The position numbers and the translations under genes were made by a program. A model generated the notes under the pieces. The model saw only the letters and a program-made list of their open reading frames with translations, did no database searches and was not told where the DNA came from. A DNA stretch of 64,000 bases from Candidatus Dormiibacterota bacterium (GTDB lineage Bacteria > Chloroflexota > Dormibacteria > Aeolococcales > Aeolococcaceae), in the NCBI GenBank assembly GCA_003153505.1, contig PLZA01000074.1, forward strand, positions 143,824-207,823, given 5' to 3'. Shown here piece by piece: positions 9,766 to 18,939 of this stretch (positions are counted from its first letter, which is position 1; each line of letters begins with the position of its first letter).

Positions 9766-12546
9766 GTGGCTGCTGAACGCAGGTTTCCGGCGGAGGAGAT
9801 GCTGGATCCCGGCGATCGATTCTGGCTGGAGGCGATGGCCGACGCCGTGCTCATCCTTTCGCCCGTGCGCGCTCGCAACCAGCGGGTGACCGACTTTCGC
9901 GTCGACTACGCGAATGCGGCGGCGGACGAGCTCTCGGACGAGCAGGCACCGGACCCTCTGCGCCCGGGCGTACTCATCGGACGCCGTTTCCTCAACCTGG
10001 ACGACGAGGCCGCGGCGGCGGTGGTGGCGGCTCTCCACGACGTCCTCACCACGGATGTGCCTCGAGCCATCGACGGGCTTTGCTATCGGGTGGTGCGCGG
10101 AGGTATCCCAACCGACCAGGTGCGCGACCTGCGTGTCAGCAGGCACGGCGAGCGACTCCTGATGACGCTGCGCGATGTCACCGCGAGAGAGCAGTCCGAG
10201 CAGGGCGTGCTGCGCAGCGAAGAGAGCCTTCGCGCGCTCGTCGACGGCGTCTTCGACGAAGCGCTGATGATCGTCGACCCAAACGGAACCGTTCTCAGCT
10301 GGAACACCGGTGCGCTTCGGATCTTCGGCTATTCGGCCGAGGAGATGGTGGGGCAGCAGCGCTCGGTGCTCTATCCACCCGGCTGGCCCGTGGGCGGACC
10401 CGTCGATGACGTGGAACCTATTGCGACGGAGCGGCAGCACGAGACCTGGCAGCTTCGCAAGGATGGCAGCCGCTTCTGGGCCGGCGTTTCGATTACCGCC
10501 ATGTATGGCGATAACGGCGAGCGGCGTGGGTTCCTGTCGGTCACGCGCGATCTGACCGAGCAATCGGAGCAGCGACGCCGCGATCTGCAGTATTCGCTGG
10601 TGCGGGCGCTCGCCGATTGCACCGACATTGACGCTGCCGCTGACGCCGTCCTCACCCTCACAACCCTTACTCTCGGCGCGACGTTCAGCGAGATGTTCGT
10701 CGCGCGTCAGGAGCAGGGGCGGCTCGATGCAACGTCACGGCATGCCTTCCCACGAACCACGCTCGACGCGCTGGACGACGTCGCCGGCAGCGCAGCGGGA
10801 CCGCTCGACGCGCTGATCGCGCGCGTGCGCACCACCGGGACGATGGTCATCATGCCGGACCTCAACGAGTTGGGAACCTCGGTGCAGCTTGCCGCTGCCG
10901 TCTCCCTGGGCGTTCGAGCTGCCATCGCGTGCCCGCTGGTGTCCAGGTCGAGCATCGTCGGTGTGCTGGCGTACTTCTTCGAAACGCTGCCGAGCATCGA
11001 GACCCACACCACCGAGACGATCGTCGAGATCAGTGCCGAAGCCGCACTGGTCATCAACCGTATCTGCGCGCAGGGTGCGCTCCGCGACGAGGCCGTCCGG
11101 ATGGCCGAACTCGCGAGCACCGACCGGCTCACCGGCCTGAAGAACCGCCGCGAGTTCGACCGCATCCTCGGAACGATCCCCCGGCAGTCATTTGCGATCC
11201 TGGCCATCGACGTCGACCACCTGAAGCGTGTCAACGACGAGTTCGGACACGAGGCCGGCGACACGGTGCTGCGCACCGTCGCCACAACCCTCGCTCTGAT
11301 GCTGCGCGGTTGGGACGTCATCGCACGTGTCGGCGGGGATGAGTTCGCGGCGATTCTGCTCGACGTCGACCCCGCCGAAGCGGCGTCCGCCGCGCAACGA
11401 CTCCGGGCGGCGATGCACCTCGTGCCGACGCCGGGAGGCCGGTCGAACATCAGCCTCGGCTGGGCGTCCGCACCTGCCGGGACCGACCCGATGTCGGCGT
11501 GGCGACGCGCTGATGAATGCCTGTACGAGGCGAAGCGCAGTGGCCGTGATCGCGTCGTCGGCCGCCACGTCGACGGTGCCGAGCAGGTCACGCCGTCGGG
11601 TTCGTCGGTCACCGAGTTGATCGCGGAGCTGATGAACGGGATGCCGATCCATGCGGTCTATCAGCCGATTGTCGATCTCAACGATGGCCACGTCGTCGGC
11701 TATGAGGCCCTGGCGCGCCCTGCGGGGTTCGGACCTTCCGACAGCGTCGAGACGCTCTTCGAGGTCGCCCATCGCTCCGGGCACATCCGCGATCTCGACT
11801 GGCTCTGCCGCCGGGCCGCGCTCAGCCAGGCGGCGTCGTTGCCCGCGGAGATCCTGCTCTTCGTGAACGTGAGCGTGGCGGCCCTCCTGGATCCTCTCCA
11901 CGACGTCGACCAACTCATGCTGTTGCTCGAGTGGACCGGACGGTCGCCGCATCACCTGGTCCTCGAGATCGGCGAGCACGAGAGCGTCCGTGACCTCGAT
12001 CGCCTCCGGCTTGTGCTTGCCTCCTACCGGTCCGCAGGGATCCGCTTTGCCATCGACGACCTCGGCGAAGGGTTCGCGACCACCGAGCTGGTCGAGACCG
12101 CGCAGCCGGAGTTCGTCAAGCTGGCGCGGAGCCTGACCGTGAACTCGGCGCGCAAGAGCGCGCGCGCCGCCATCAGGACGGCGCTGACGTTTGCTCGGGT
12201 GCACGATTCGATCGTTATCGCCGAGGGTGTCGAAAACGAGCTGGTGAGTGACCGGATTCGCGCTTTCAACATACCGCTCGGCCAGGGCTTCGGCCTCGGG
12301 CGCCCCACCGCCGCGGAGGACCTGACGGACTCGGCGGCAGCCTGGCGAGCGCGCGACACGCTGCGTCCGCTCCGGCCTCGCAACGCTCAGATGCGCCTTC
12401 GAGTCGCGGCTTCCGGCCAGGAGCGAGAGGATGGCGCTGGCGTGGACCTCCGGGCGTCGCGGCAGACGCCGCGTCGTCTTGGCGAAGCGAAGCCCGACAG
12501 GCTGGTCAGGCGCTCCGACAGCACTTCAACGGGGAGGGCTTCATAG
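9766..12546 (+). CDS. PAS-GAF-GGDEF-EAL signalling protein
   Basis: RGWDVIARVGGDEF, GYEALARP, FAIDDLGEGFATTE, AEGVE; GTG start at 9766 preceded by AAAGGAGAGG. Confidence 0.85.
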   Translation: MAAERRFPAEEMLDPGDRFWLEAMADAVLILSPVRARNQRVTDFRVDYANAAADELSDEQAPDPLRPGVLIGRRFLNLDDEAAAAVVAALHDVLTTDVPRAIDGLCYRVVRGGIPTDQVRDLRVSRHGERLLMTLRDVTAREQSEQGVLRSEESLRALVDGVFDEALMIVDPNGTVLSWNTGALRIFGYSAEEMVGQQRSVLYPPGWPVGGPVDDVEPIATERQHETWQLRKDGSRFWAGVSITAMYGDNGERRGFLSVTRDLTEQSEQRRRDLQYSLVRALADCTDIDAAADAVLTLTTLTLGATFSEMFVARQEQGRLDATSRHAFPRTTLDALDDVAGSAAGPLDALIARVRTTGTMVIMPDLNELGTSVQLAAAVSLGVRAAIACPLVSRSSIVGVLAYFFETLPSIETHTTETIVEISAEAALVINRICAQGALRDEAVRMAELASTDRLTGLKNRREFDRILGTIPRQSFAILAIDVDHLKRVNDEFGHEAGDTVLRTVATTLALMLRGWDVIARVGGDEFAAILLDVDPAEAASAAQRLRAAMHLVPTPGGRSNISLGWASAPAGTDPMSAWRRADECLYEAKRSGRDRVVGRHVDGAEQVTPSGSSVTELIAELMNGMPIHAVYQPIVDLNDGHVVGYEALARPAGFGPSDSVETLFEVAHRSGHIRDLDWLCRRAALSQAASLPAEILLFVNVSVAALLDPLHDVDQLMLLLEWTGRSPHHLVLEIGEHESVRDLDRLRLVLASYRSAGIRFAIDDLGEGFATTELVETAQPEFVKLARSLTVNSARKSARAAIRTALTFARVHDSIVIAEGVENELVSDRIRAFNIPLGQGFGLGRPTAAEDLTDSAAAWRARDTLRPLRPRNAQMRLRVAASGQEREDGAGVDLRASRQTPRRLGEAKPDRLVRRSDSTSTGRAS

Positions 12547-12747
12547 ATGAGCGCTCGGTCGACATCGCGTCAGGATCCGCTCGGGCCCGACGAGACCTTC
12601 TATGCGCTGGTGACCCGGCTGATCATCACCAACCGATCCGAGCGCGCGAAGCGCGAGCGGGCGAGGCCGACGATCGTGTCAGACGTCGCCGAGCCGCGCC
12701 GCGATGGCCGCCGCCAGCCGGGCGACAGCTCCAGAGCCAAGTCCTAG
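12547..12747 (+). CDS. Small hypothetical protein (66 aa)
   Basis: ATG directly follows the upstream TAG; GGGGAGGG upstream; 3' part overlaps the convergent ATP-grasp gene. Confidence 0.45.
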   Translation: MSARSTSRQDPLGPDETFYALVTRLIITNRSERAKRERARPTIVSDVAEPRRDGRRQPGDSSRAKS

Positions 12748-13614
12748 GAACAACGAGGGTTCGGCCAGCTCGAGCTCGAGGAGCAAGGGCGCGCCGTCGT
12801 CGCCTCGAACCAGGTCGACACGCGCGTACAGCAACGTCGATCGCGGCCACGGGATGGCGTCGAGCGCCGCGTCGGCCAAGGTCAGCTCGTCAGCGTCCGC
12901 CTGGCGACGCGAGATGTCCTCGACGGCCCAGAGCTGACCCGTGGTCACGCCCGATGCGCGGAGCAGCGGGCCTTTCCGGATCGCATGTGAGAACTCGCCG
13001 TCGATGTAGATGAGCCCGGTCTCCCCCCCGGCGTCGATCGAGCTGATGTAGGGCTGCACCATCACATCCCTGCCGGCGCCGGCCAGCCGCTCGATATGGA
13101 GGCGTGCCGATGCACCGTCTTCGGGCCCGTATCGAGAGGTGTTCTGTGAACCCGAGGACACCGCTGGCTTCACGACGAGGTGCCCGCGGGGGAGGTCGAA
13201 CGAGCCGCCGTCCTTCCCGACCCATGTCGTCGGCACTGTTGGGACGCCGGATGCCGCAAGCGAGCGCAGGTAGGTCTTGTCCGTGTTCCAGCTCAGGACC
13301 GCGACACTGTTGAGCACCCTGGGAACGTTGGAAGCCCAGGCGAGAAAGGCCTCTCGACGGTCGGCGTAATCCCAGGTGGAGCGGACCACGACGAGGCGGA
13401 ACTCGTCCCAGCGAACGGAGGGGTCATCCCAGACGCGTGGCTCGGCGATGACGCCGAACTCGCGAAGTGCGGGGATCAGCTGGCGCTCGTCATCGTCGAG
13501 ATCAGGGAGCACGGCGCAGGTTGCGAGAGCGACGTCAGACAGGTCACGAGCCTCCTGGTGGACGGCCGAGGCGGCCGCAGGTGGCCGCGCCTGGGCGGGA
13601 ATCATGATCGCCAC
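12679..13614 (-). CDS. ATP-grasp (RimK/glutathione synthetase-like) protein
   Basis: VLSWNTDKTYLRSLAASGVPTVPT, LVVKPAVSSGSQNT, LLLELELAEPSLFL. Confidence 0.75.
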   Translation of the reverse strand: MAIMIPAQARPPAAASAVHQEARDLSDVALATCAVLPDLDDDERQLIPALREFGVIAEPRVWDDPSVRWDEFRLVVVRSTWDYADRREAFLAWASNVPRVLNSVAVLSWNTDKTYLRSLAASGVPTVPTTWVGKDGGSFDLPRGHLVVKPAVSSGSQNTSRYGPEDGASARLHIERLAGAGRDVMVQPYISSIDAGGETGLIYIDGEFSHAIRKGPLLRASGVTTGQLWAVEDISRRQADADELTLADAALDAIPWPRSTLLYARVDLVRGDDGAPLLLELELAEPSLFLGLGSGAVARLAAAIAARLGDV

Positions 13615-13754
13615 GGCGGAGGAAGGGCTTTGTACGCCAGCGGACCGCCGCAGCGACCCTTCTGCGGGTTTAATGAAGCCATTGATGCAAGGCGACCGGT
13701 CTTGACGCGCACCTGGCCGCCCGGGTTCCGTCGCAGCACCAGATTGGAAATCCG

Positions 13755-14687
13755 ATGATGGAAGAGCGGTTCACGACCGTCCGAGGTCAGCGACTCCGCT
13801 ACCTTATCGGCGGCAGGGGCAAACCGCTGGTCCTCTGCCACGGCTTCCTCAGCTCGGCGGAGGAGTTCGGCGGGCGCTTCAGCGAGCTCGGCGCCTACCG
13901 GACCCTGATCATTCCCGATCTCCCTGGCAACGGCGCCTCACCGGCACTCCCGGGGCGGCACACCTCCGGGGCGATGGCCGATCTTCTCTTCGACCTTCTC
14001 ACGGAGCTGGAGATCGACAAGTTCGACGTCGGAGGCCTGTGCCTCGGGGCCACAGTCGCCTGTGCGCTTGCGAAGCGGGCCGGCGATAGGGCCGAGCGTC
14101 TGGTGCTGCACACCCCGCTGCTGTCCCCCGACCTCATGCGGCGGCGGTACCGGGATCAGGTGCGGCTGCTGAGCCGACGACCCATGTGGGACGGCGTCGT
14201 CTGGCTGAGCCGTCAGCGCTGGGTGAGCGACCTCTACAAACGGTTCGTGATCGTCGAGGGTGATGTCGACGACCGAACCGCCAACATCAACTACGAGAAT
14301 CAGCGCCGCGCCGATCCCCGGGCGGCGAGGGAATGGCTCAACGATTGCCTGCGACGCGATGACGTCGAGGTCGTCGCGGGTCGAGCCGAGAGAACGCTCA
14401 TCATCGTGGCCCGTCACGATCGCCTGGTGAACGTCGACCGACTCAAGGAGTTGATTGCGACTCTGCCCGGCCTCCAGGTGTTCACGGACAGCGATCAGGG
14501 GCATGGCTGGAACGAGGCGGCGGTGCACCGCCAGCTCGAGGTGCTGAAGGCCTTCTTCGGCAACTGCGAGGGGGGCGCGCCGGTCGGAGGGCACAACCCA
14601 GCCCCCAGCCTGGTGACCAACGGCAGCGCGGCCCACGGGCGTCCCGCCCTCCGCGAGACGGTGACGATCCCGATGTCAACTGCCTGA
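13755..14687 (+). CDS. Alpha/beta hydrolase
   Basis: LVLCHGFLSS, FDVGGLCLGATVA, C-terminal DQGHGWNEA. Confidence 0.8.
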   Translation: MMEERFTTVRGQRLRYLIGGRGKPLVLCHGFLSSAEEFGGRFSELGAYRTLIIPDLPGNGASPALPGRHTSGAMADLLFDLLTELEIDKFDVGGLCLGATVACALAKRAGDRAERLVLHTPLLSPDLMRRRYRDQVRLLSRRPMWDGVVWLSRQRWVSDLYKRFVIVEGDVDDRTANINYENQRRADPRAAREWLNDCLRRDDVEVVAGRAERTLIIVARHDRLVNVDRLKELIATLPGLQVFTDSDQGHGWNEAAVHRQLEVLKAFFGNCEGGAPVGGHNPAPSLVTNGSAAHGRPALRETVTIPMSTA

Positions 14688-15203
14688 CAGCGCCCCCCGG
14701 CTCCTCGTGACCAGGTTGGCGCCTTCGAGTTCCAGAAGGCGCTGTTTGCGTTCCAGCCCCCAGCCATAGCCGGTCAGGCTTCCGTCGGCGCCGATCAGAC
14801 GGTGACACGGAACCACGATCGATATCGGGTTCTGGCCGTTGGCTGCGCCCACAGCGCGCGCCGCTCTCGGCCGGCCGATCCGCGCTGCGATCGTCGAGTA
14901 CGTCGATGTCTGCCCATAAGGGATGTCGAGGAGCGCGGACCATACGGTCACCTGAAAGGGCGTGCCCACGAGCCGGACTGGGAGTTCGAATCGCGGTCGG
15001 TTGCCCTCGAAATACTCACGCAACTGATCTCGAACCATGACCATCGGCTCATCGGAGCCGGCCTTCTGGTCCCGGATGCTCGGAGTCCGAGCGTGATTGG
15101 CGAAATGCAGCCCGACGAGGGCGCCCGCCGCGGTGACGATCAGCACCGGGCCGAGTGGGGTGGGCGCGTACCCGTACTGGCGTCCGATCACGGCCTCGCT
15201 CAT
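14676..15203 (-). CDS. ogt: Methylated-DNA-[protein]-cysteine S-methyltransferase
   Basis: IVVPCHRLIGADGSLTGYGWGLERKQRLLELEG active-site motif. Confidence 0.92.
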   Translation of the reverse strand: MSEAVIGRQYGYAPTPLGPVLIVTAAGALVGLHFANHARTPSIRDQKAGSDEPMVMVRDQLREYFEGNRPRFELPVRLVGTPFQVTVWSALLDIPYGQTSTYSTIAARIGRPRAARAVGAANGQNPISIVVPCHRLIGADGSLTGYGWGLERKQRLLELEGANLVTRSRGALSGS

Positions 15204-15315
15204 GGCGTCAGCATGGACCCGGCGGCCGGCTCACTCCGGCCAGATTCGGACAGATCAGGCAGGTGTCCGGAAATGGCCGGTGCCAGGCGCCGGGATCGCG
15301 CTACAAGTAACCCCG

Positions 15316-16743
15316 ATGACTGGATTCTCGGCGGTGGTCACGACTGGCATCTATTGCCGCCCCGGATGCTCAGCGCGGCCCGACCCCGCCAACGTTCGGC
15401 ATTTCGACCTCGCCGCTGCCGCGGAGGCCGCCGGGTACAGGGCCTGCATGCGATGCCGGCCGTACCGTACGGCCGGGCCGATCGATGGACTCGCATCCGA
15501 AGTTGTCTGTCGCGGAGTCCGGCTGGTCGTGGGGGGAGAGACAGGGAATGAGGGCGAGGATGCGGTTGCGCGGCGGCTTGGGCTCTCGGCACGCCACCTG
15601 CGCCGGCTCTTCCGGGAGCAGATCGGCGTGACCCCGGTGCAACTTGCGCGCTCGAGCCGCGCGCATTTCGCCCGCCGGCTCCTCGATGACACCGACCTGT
15701 CGATCACGGAGATCGCCTACGCGTCGGGATTCGGGAGCCTGCGCCAGTTCAATCGAACACTCAGCGCGATCTTTCGCGCGACGCCGCGAGAGCTGCGAGC
15801 CCGCCGCCGGATTGCCGATCGGTTGGTCGCCGATGGCGGTCTGCCATTGCGGTTGACCTTCGCCGGGCCGCTCGACTGGGAGGCGATGCTCGGCTACCTC
15901 GAGGCGCGTGCCATCCAGGGGGTCGAGCAGGTGTCCTCGGGGGTGTATCGCAGAACCATCCGCGTCGATGATGATCCCGGGGTCATCGAGGTGTCCACCG
16001 GAGGTACGGATCACCTCGTGGTCACCGCCCACCTGCCGCACTGGGGCGGCCTGATCCACGTGGTCCACCAGGTCCGGCGTCTCTTCAACCTCGACTTCGA
16101 CCCGGACGAGGCGAACCGAGCGCTCGGGCACGATCCCATCCTGCGAGGGCGGATCACATCGCTCCCGGGCCTGCGCGTGCCGGGCGCCTGGGACCCGTTC
16201 GAGGTGGGCGTTCGGGCGATCGTCGGCCAGCAGGTGACCGTCGCCGGCGCGGGCACGATCATCGCTCGACTGGTCGCCCGCCACGGCACGCTGATACCAG
16301 GGCTCGGCCAGTTCGGGCTGAGCCATCTGTTTCCCTCAGCCGAGGTCCTCGCCGGCGCCGATCTCGCCGGCACCGGCCTCACGGGGGCCCGGATCGCGGC
16401 GATCCACCGCTTCGCGGACGCGGTCATGAACGGGTCGGTGCGCCTCGATCGAAGCCGGACGCTCGACGACCAGCTGGCCTCGCTGGTCGCGGTTCCCGGG
16501 CTCGGGCCGTGGACCGCTGAGTACATCGCGTTGCGGATGGGCGAGCCCGATGCCTTCCCATCGACCGATCTCGGTCTGCGGCGCTCCGTCGAGGCCCTCG
16601 CCGGCGGCTCCGTCACCCCGCGGGCGATCGGTCAGATCGCCGAGCGCTGGCGGCCATGGCGGGCGCACGCCGCGATCCATCTCTGGCTGACCCCGCGACC
16701 GTCCGACCTGAGACGATTGACGCCTACGACGGGGGTTCCGTAG
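15316..16743 (+). CDS. alkA: DNA-3-methyladenine glycosylase with Ada-type Zn-binding and AraC HTH N-terminus
   Basis: IYCRPGC...CMRCRPYR (Ada Zn site), AraC-like HTH, VGQQVTVAGAGTI and VPGLGPWTAEYIALR (HhH-glycosylase). Confidence 0.88.
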   Translation: MTGFSAVVTTGIYCRPGCSARPDPANVRHFDLAAAAEAAGYRACMRCRPYRTAGPIDGLASEVVCRGVRLVVGGETGNEGEDAVARRLGLSARHLRRLFREQIGVTPVQLARSSRAHFARRLLDDTDLSITEIAYASGFGSLRQFNRTLSAIFRATPRELRARRRIADRLVADGGLPLRLTFAGPLDWEAMLGYLEARAIQGVEQVSSGVYRRTIRVDDDPGVIEVSTGGTDHLVVTAHLPHWGGLIHVVHQVRRLFNLDFDPDEANRALGHDPILRGRITSLPGLRVPGAWDPFEVGVRAIVGQQVTVAGAGTIIARLVARHGTLIPGLGQFGLSHLFPSAEVLAGADLAGTGLTGARIAAIHRFADAVMNGSVRLDRSRTLDDQLASLVAVPGLGPWTAEYIALRMGEPDAFPSTDLGLRRSVEALAGGSVTPRAIGQIAERWRPWRAHAAIHLWLTPRPSDLRRLTPTTGVP

Positions 16744-16797
16744 GATCCCGCCCAGTCTTCCGGGCAATCCGTCCGCAATCGAGGAGATTGCCTGATC

Positions 16798-17622
16798 ATG
16801 TGCGCCGTGGATTCGGAGCGTGACACCGCCGGCACGCGTGCCGGCCGGGACAACCGCGTGACCCCCGTCGATCTCCGCCATGGCAGCGCCGAGGAAATCC
16901 TCGCCTGGACCTACAAGCGTTTCCGTCGGGTTGCCCTCGTTGCCAGCTTCCAGGCCGAGTCGATGGTGCTGATCGACATGGCCTGTGCGCTCGCCCCCGA
17001 GCCGGAGGTCCTGACCCTGGACACGGGCCGGCTACACGAGGAGACCCACGACTTCATCGAGGACGTGCGCAGCCGGTACCCGATCCGCCTGCGCATCCTC
17101 GCTCCGGACTCGACCGAGCTCGACGCGATGACCGCGGAGCACGGGACCATGCAATTCCGGCGTTCGGTGCCGCTTCGCAACGAGTGCTGCGCGGTCCGCA
17201 AGGTGAACCCCCTGGCCCGGGCGCTGCATGGCTATGACGCCTGGATCACGGGGCTGCGCCGCGAACAGACCCCCACGCGCGCCGAGACGCCGGTCGTCGC
17301 CGCCGACCCCGGCCACGGCGACATCACCAAGGTGGTGCCGCTCGCGGGTTGGTCGCGCGCGCAGGTGTGGGACTACCTGACCTCGCACGGCATCGACCAC
17401 CACCCGCTGTACGACCGCGGGTACACCTCAATCGGCTGTGCCCCGTGCACGCGCGCCACTGAGCCAGGGGAGAGCGAGCGGGCCGGGCGCTGGTGGTGGG
17501 AGGGCGACTCAGACAAGGAGTGCCTCCTGCACCCGCCCCTCGAGCGTGACCTCGGGCTGAGCCTTCGAGGGAGCCCTGTCAGCGTCCCGCTGGGAGCAAC
17601 GCGCTCAACTTCGCGGTCATGA
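16798..17622 (+). CDS. cysH: Phosphoadenylyl/adenylyl-sulfate reductase
   Basis: ECCAVRKVNPL ... YTSIGCAPCTRATEPGESERAGRWWWE (CC...CxxC Fe-S type) and KECLLH near C-terminus. Confidence 0.9.
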   Translation: MCAVDSERDTAGTRAGRDNRVTPVDLRHGSAEEILAWTYKRFRRVALVASFQAESMVLIDMACALAPEPEVLTLDTGRLHEETHDFIEDVRSRYPIRLRILAPDSTELDAMTAEHGTMQFRRSVPLRNECCAVRKVNPLARALHGYDAWITGLRREQTPTRAETPVVAADPGHGDITKVVPLAGWSRAQVWDYLTSHGIDHHPLYDRGYTSIGCAPCTRATEPGESERAGRWWWEGDSDKECLLHPPLERDLGLSLRGSPVSVPLGATRSTSRS

Positions 17623-18064
17623 GCACCGAGATGGCGTCCCGTGCATCGTTGGCCAGACGCGTCGCCTGCGCCTGTGTGATCACGCCTTTGACCACGCCGA
17701 GCGAGAGCCCGGCTCGGACCTCGGTCAGCGCATCGGCCTCGACCTTGGCTGCGTGCACCCCGGCGATCTGATCGAGGGTCTCCCCACGGAGCAGGTCAGC
17801 CCCGACCTGCCGCCAGGTGAGCTTGGTGTCGGTGGTGAAGAAGCCGAAGATCTGGGACGCCTCGTTCTTGAAGTGCCCGGTGGCGGCAAACCCGCCTGAG
17901 GCCAGCAGCGACGATGCAGCGGTCGACGCAGCCGAAAGCGAGACGGTCTGCGCTTGTGGGGCGGGTGCCGCGATGTGGTCGACCACCACCACGGTCCCGA
18001 GTCCGACGACGGCGGCGGCGAGGACGGCGATGACGACATTCGCAGGACGGAGCATCGGGTGCAT
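17579..18064 (-). CDS. Hypothetical exported/membrane-anchored protein
   Basis: N-terminal hydrophobic segment VVIAVLAAAVVGLGTVVVV; no family recognised. Confidence 0.6.
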   Translation of the reverse strand: MHPMLRPANVVIAVLAAAVVGLGTVVVVDHIAAPAPQAQTVSLSAASTAASSLLASGGFAATGHFKNEASQIFGFFTTDTKLTWRQVGADLLRGETLDQIAGVHAAKVEADALTEVRAGLSLGVVKGVITQAQATRLANDARDAISVLMTAKLSALLPAGR

Positions 18065-18200
18065 GATGGGAGTTCCCCCGGGATTACGTTTGCTTGTCCA
18101 CAGCGTAATCCGAATCGCTCGACGAGGAGTTGGTGGCCGGGTACCGATCCGCTGGTGCCGATCTCGAAACGGTCCGCTCGGCGGGCCTCCTGATCTGTGG

Positions 18201-18236
18201 TAAACTGCACGCCGACCTAGCGCCGCTAGGTCTCTT
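18201..18236 (+). promoter_or_regulatory. Candidate promoter -10 (TGTGGTAAACT) and 5'-leader hairpin upstream of rpmG
   Basis: TAAACT at 18201-18206; perfect inverted repeat GACCTAGC-gcc-GCTAGGTC (18214-18232) followed by TCTTTT. Confidence 0.5.
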
Positions 18237-18258
18237 TTGTGTTTGAGGCATTTGACAC

Positions 18259-18426
18259 GTGGCCACAGCCAAGGGCGGTTCCGCGATCATCACGTTGCAA
18301 TGCAACGAGTGCAAGGAACGCAATTACACGACGGTCAAGAACAAGCGCAACGACCCGGATCGTCTGGAGCTGCGCAAGTTCTGCAGGCGTTGCCGCGTGC
18401 ACAGGCAGCATCGCGAGACCAAGTGA
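18259..18426 (+). CDS. rpmG: 50S ribosomal protein L33
   Basis: [58 protein letters not shown] start; absent from the ORF track because of length. Confidence 0.93.
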   Translation: MATAKGGSAIITLQCNECKERNYTTVKNKRNDPDRLELRKFCRRCRVHRQHRETK

Positions 18427-18430
18427 CCGA

Positions 18431-18506
18431 AGGGGCGTAGCTCAGCTGGTAGAGCATCGGTCTCCAAAACCGAGGGTCGCGCGTTCGAGTCGTGCCGCCC
18501 CTGCCA
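18431..18506 (+). tRNA. tRNA-Trp (anticodon CCA), CCA tail encoded
   Basis: 7-bp acceptor AGGGGCG/CGCCCCT, D-arm GCTCAGCTGGTAGAGC, anticodon loop CTCCAAA (CCA at 18464-18466), GTTCGAGTC T-loop. Confidence 0.95.
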
Positions 18507-18560
18507 TCACCCACCCAGCCCAGCCCGCCCCGGCATCACCACCAGGAGAGATCACCGCCA

Positions 18561-18926
18561 ATGGCCAAGGCTCGAATCGCACCGGGCAGCCCGCGTGCAC
18601 CCCGGCCGGCCTTGTCCGGAGCCGGGTCCGGCGGATCCGGCCGTGGAGGTCCGCTCGGGTATTTGCGCGGCGTCTGGGAGGAGCTGAAGAAGGTTGTCTG
18701 GCCTGGCCGCGACGAGTTGGCGCGCATGACCGGCATCGTGATTGCGACAGTCATCCTGTTCGCGGTGCTGGTGGGTTCGGCGGACTACCTGCTGAGCCTG
18801 GGTGTGCAGCGAGCGATCACGCAACAGGCCGCCGCCGCCACCGCCACAGCGGCGCCGACCACCGCCCCGATCCCAACCGCCGTACCGACCGCGGTCCCAA
18901 CCGCGGCGCCGACCGTGTCTCCGTAG
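18561..18926 (+). CDS. secE: Preprotein translocase subunit SecE
   Basis: YLRGVWEELKKVVWPGRDELARMTGIVIATVILFAVLVGSADYLL; position between tRNA-Trp and nusG. Confidence 0.93.
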   Translation: MAKARIAPGSPRAPRPALSGAGSGGSGRGGPLGYLRGVWEELKKVVWPGRDELARMTGIVIATVILFAVLVGSADYLLSLGVQRAITQQAAAATATAAPTTAPIPTAVPTAVPTAAPTVSP

Positions 18927-18939
18927 CCGTCGTGGGAGA

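Noticed and set aside
18492-18560. N-terminal extension of SecE in the ORF track
   Set aside because: Overlaps the tRNA 3' end; ATG at 18561 gives a normal SecE N-terminus
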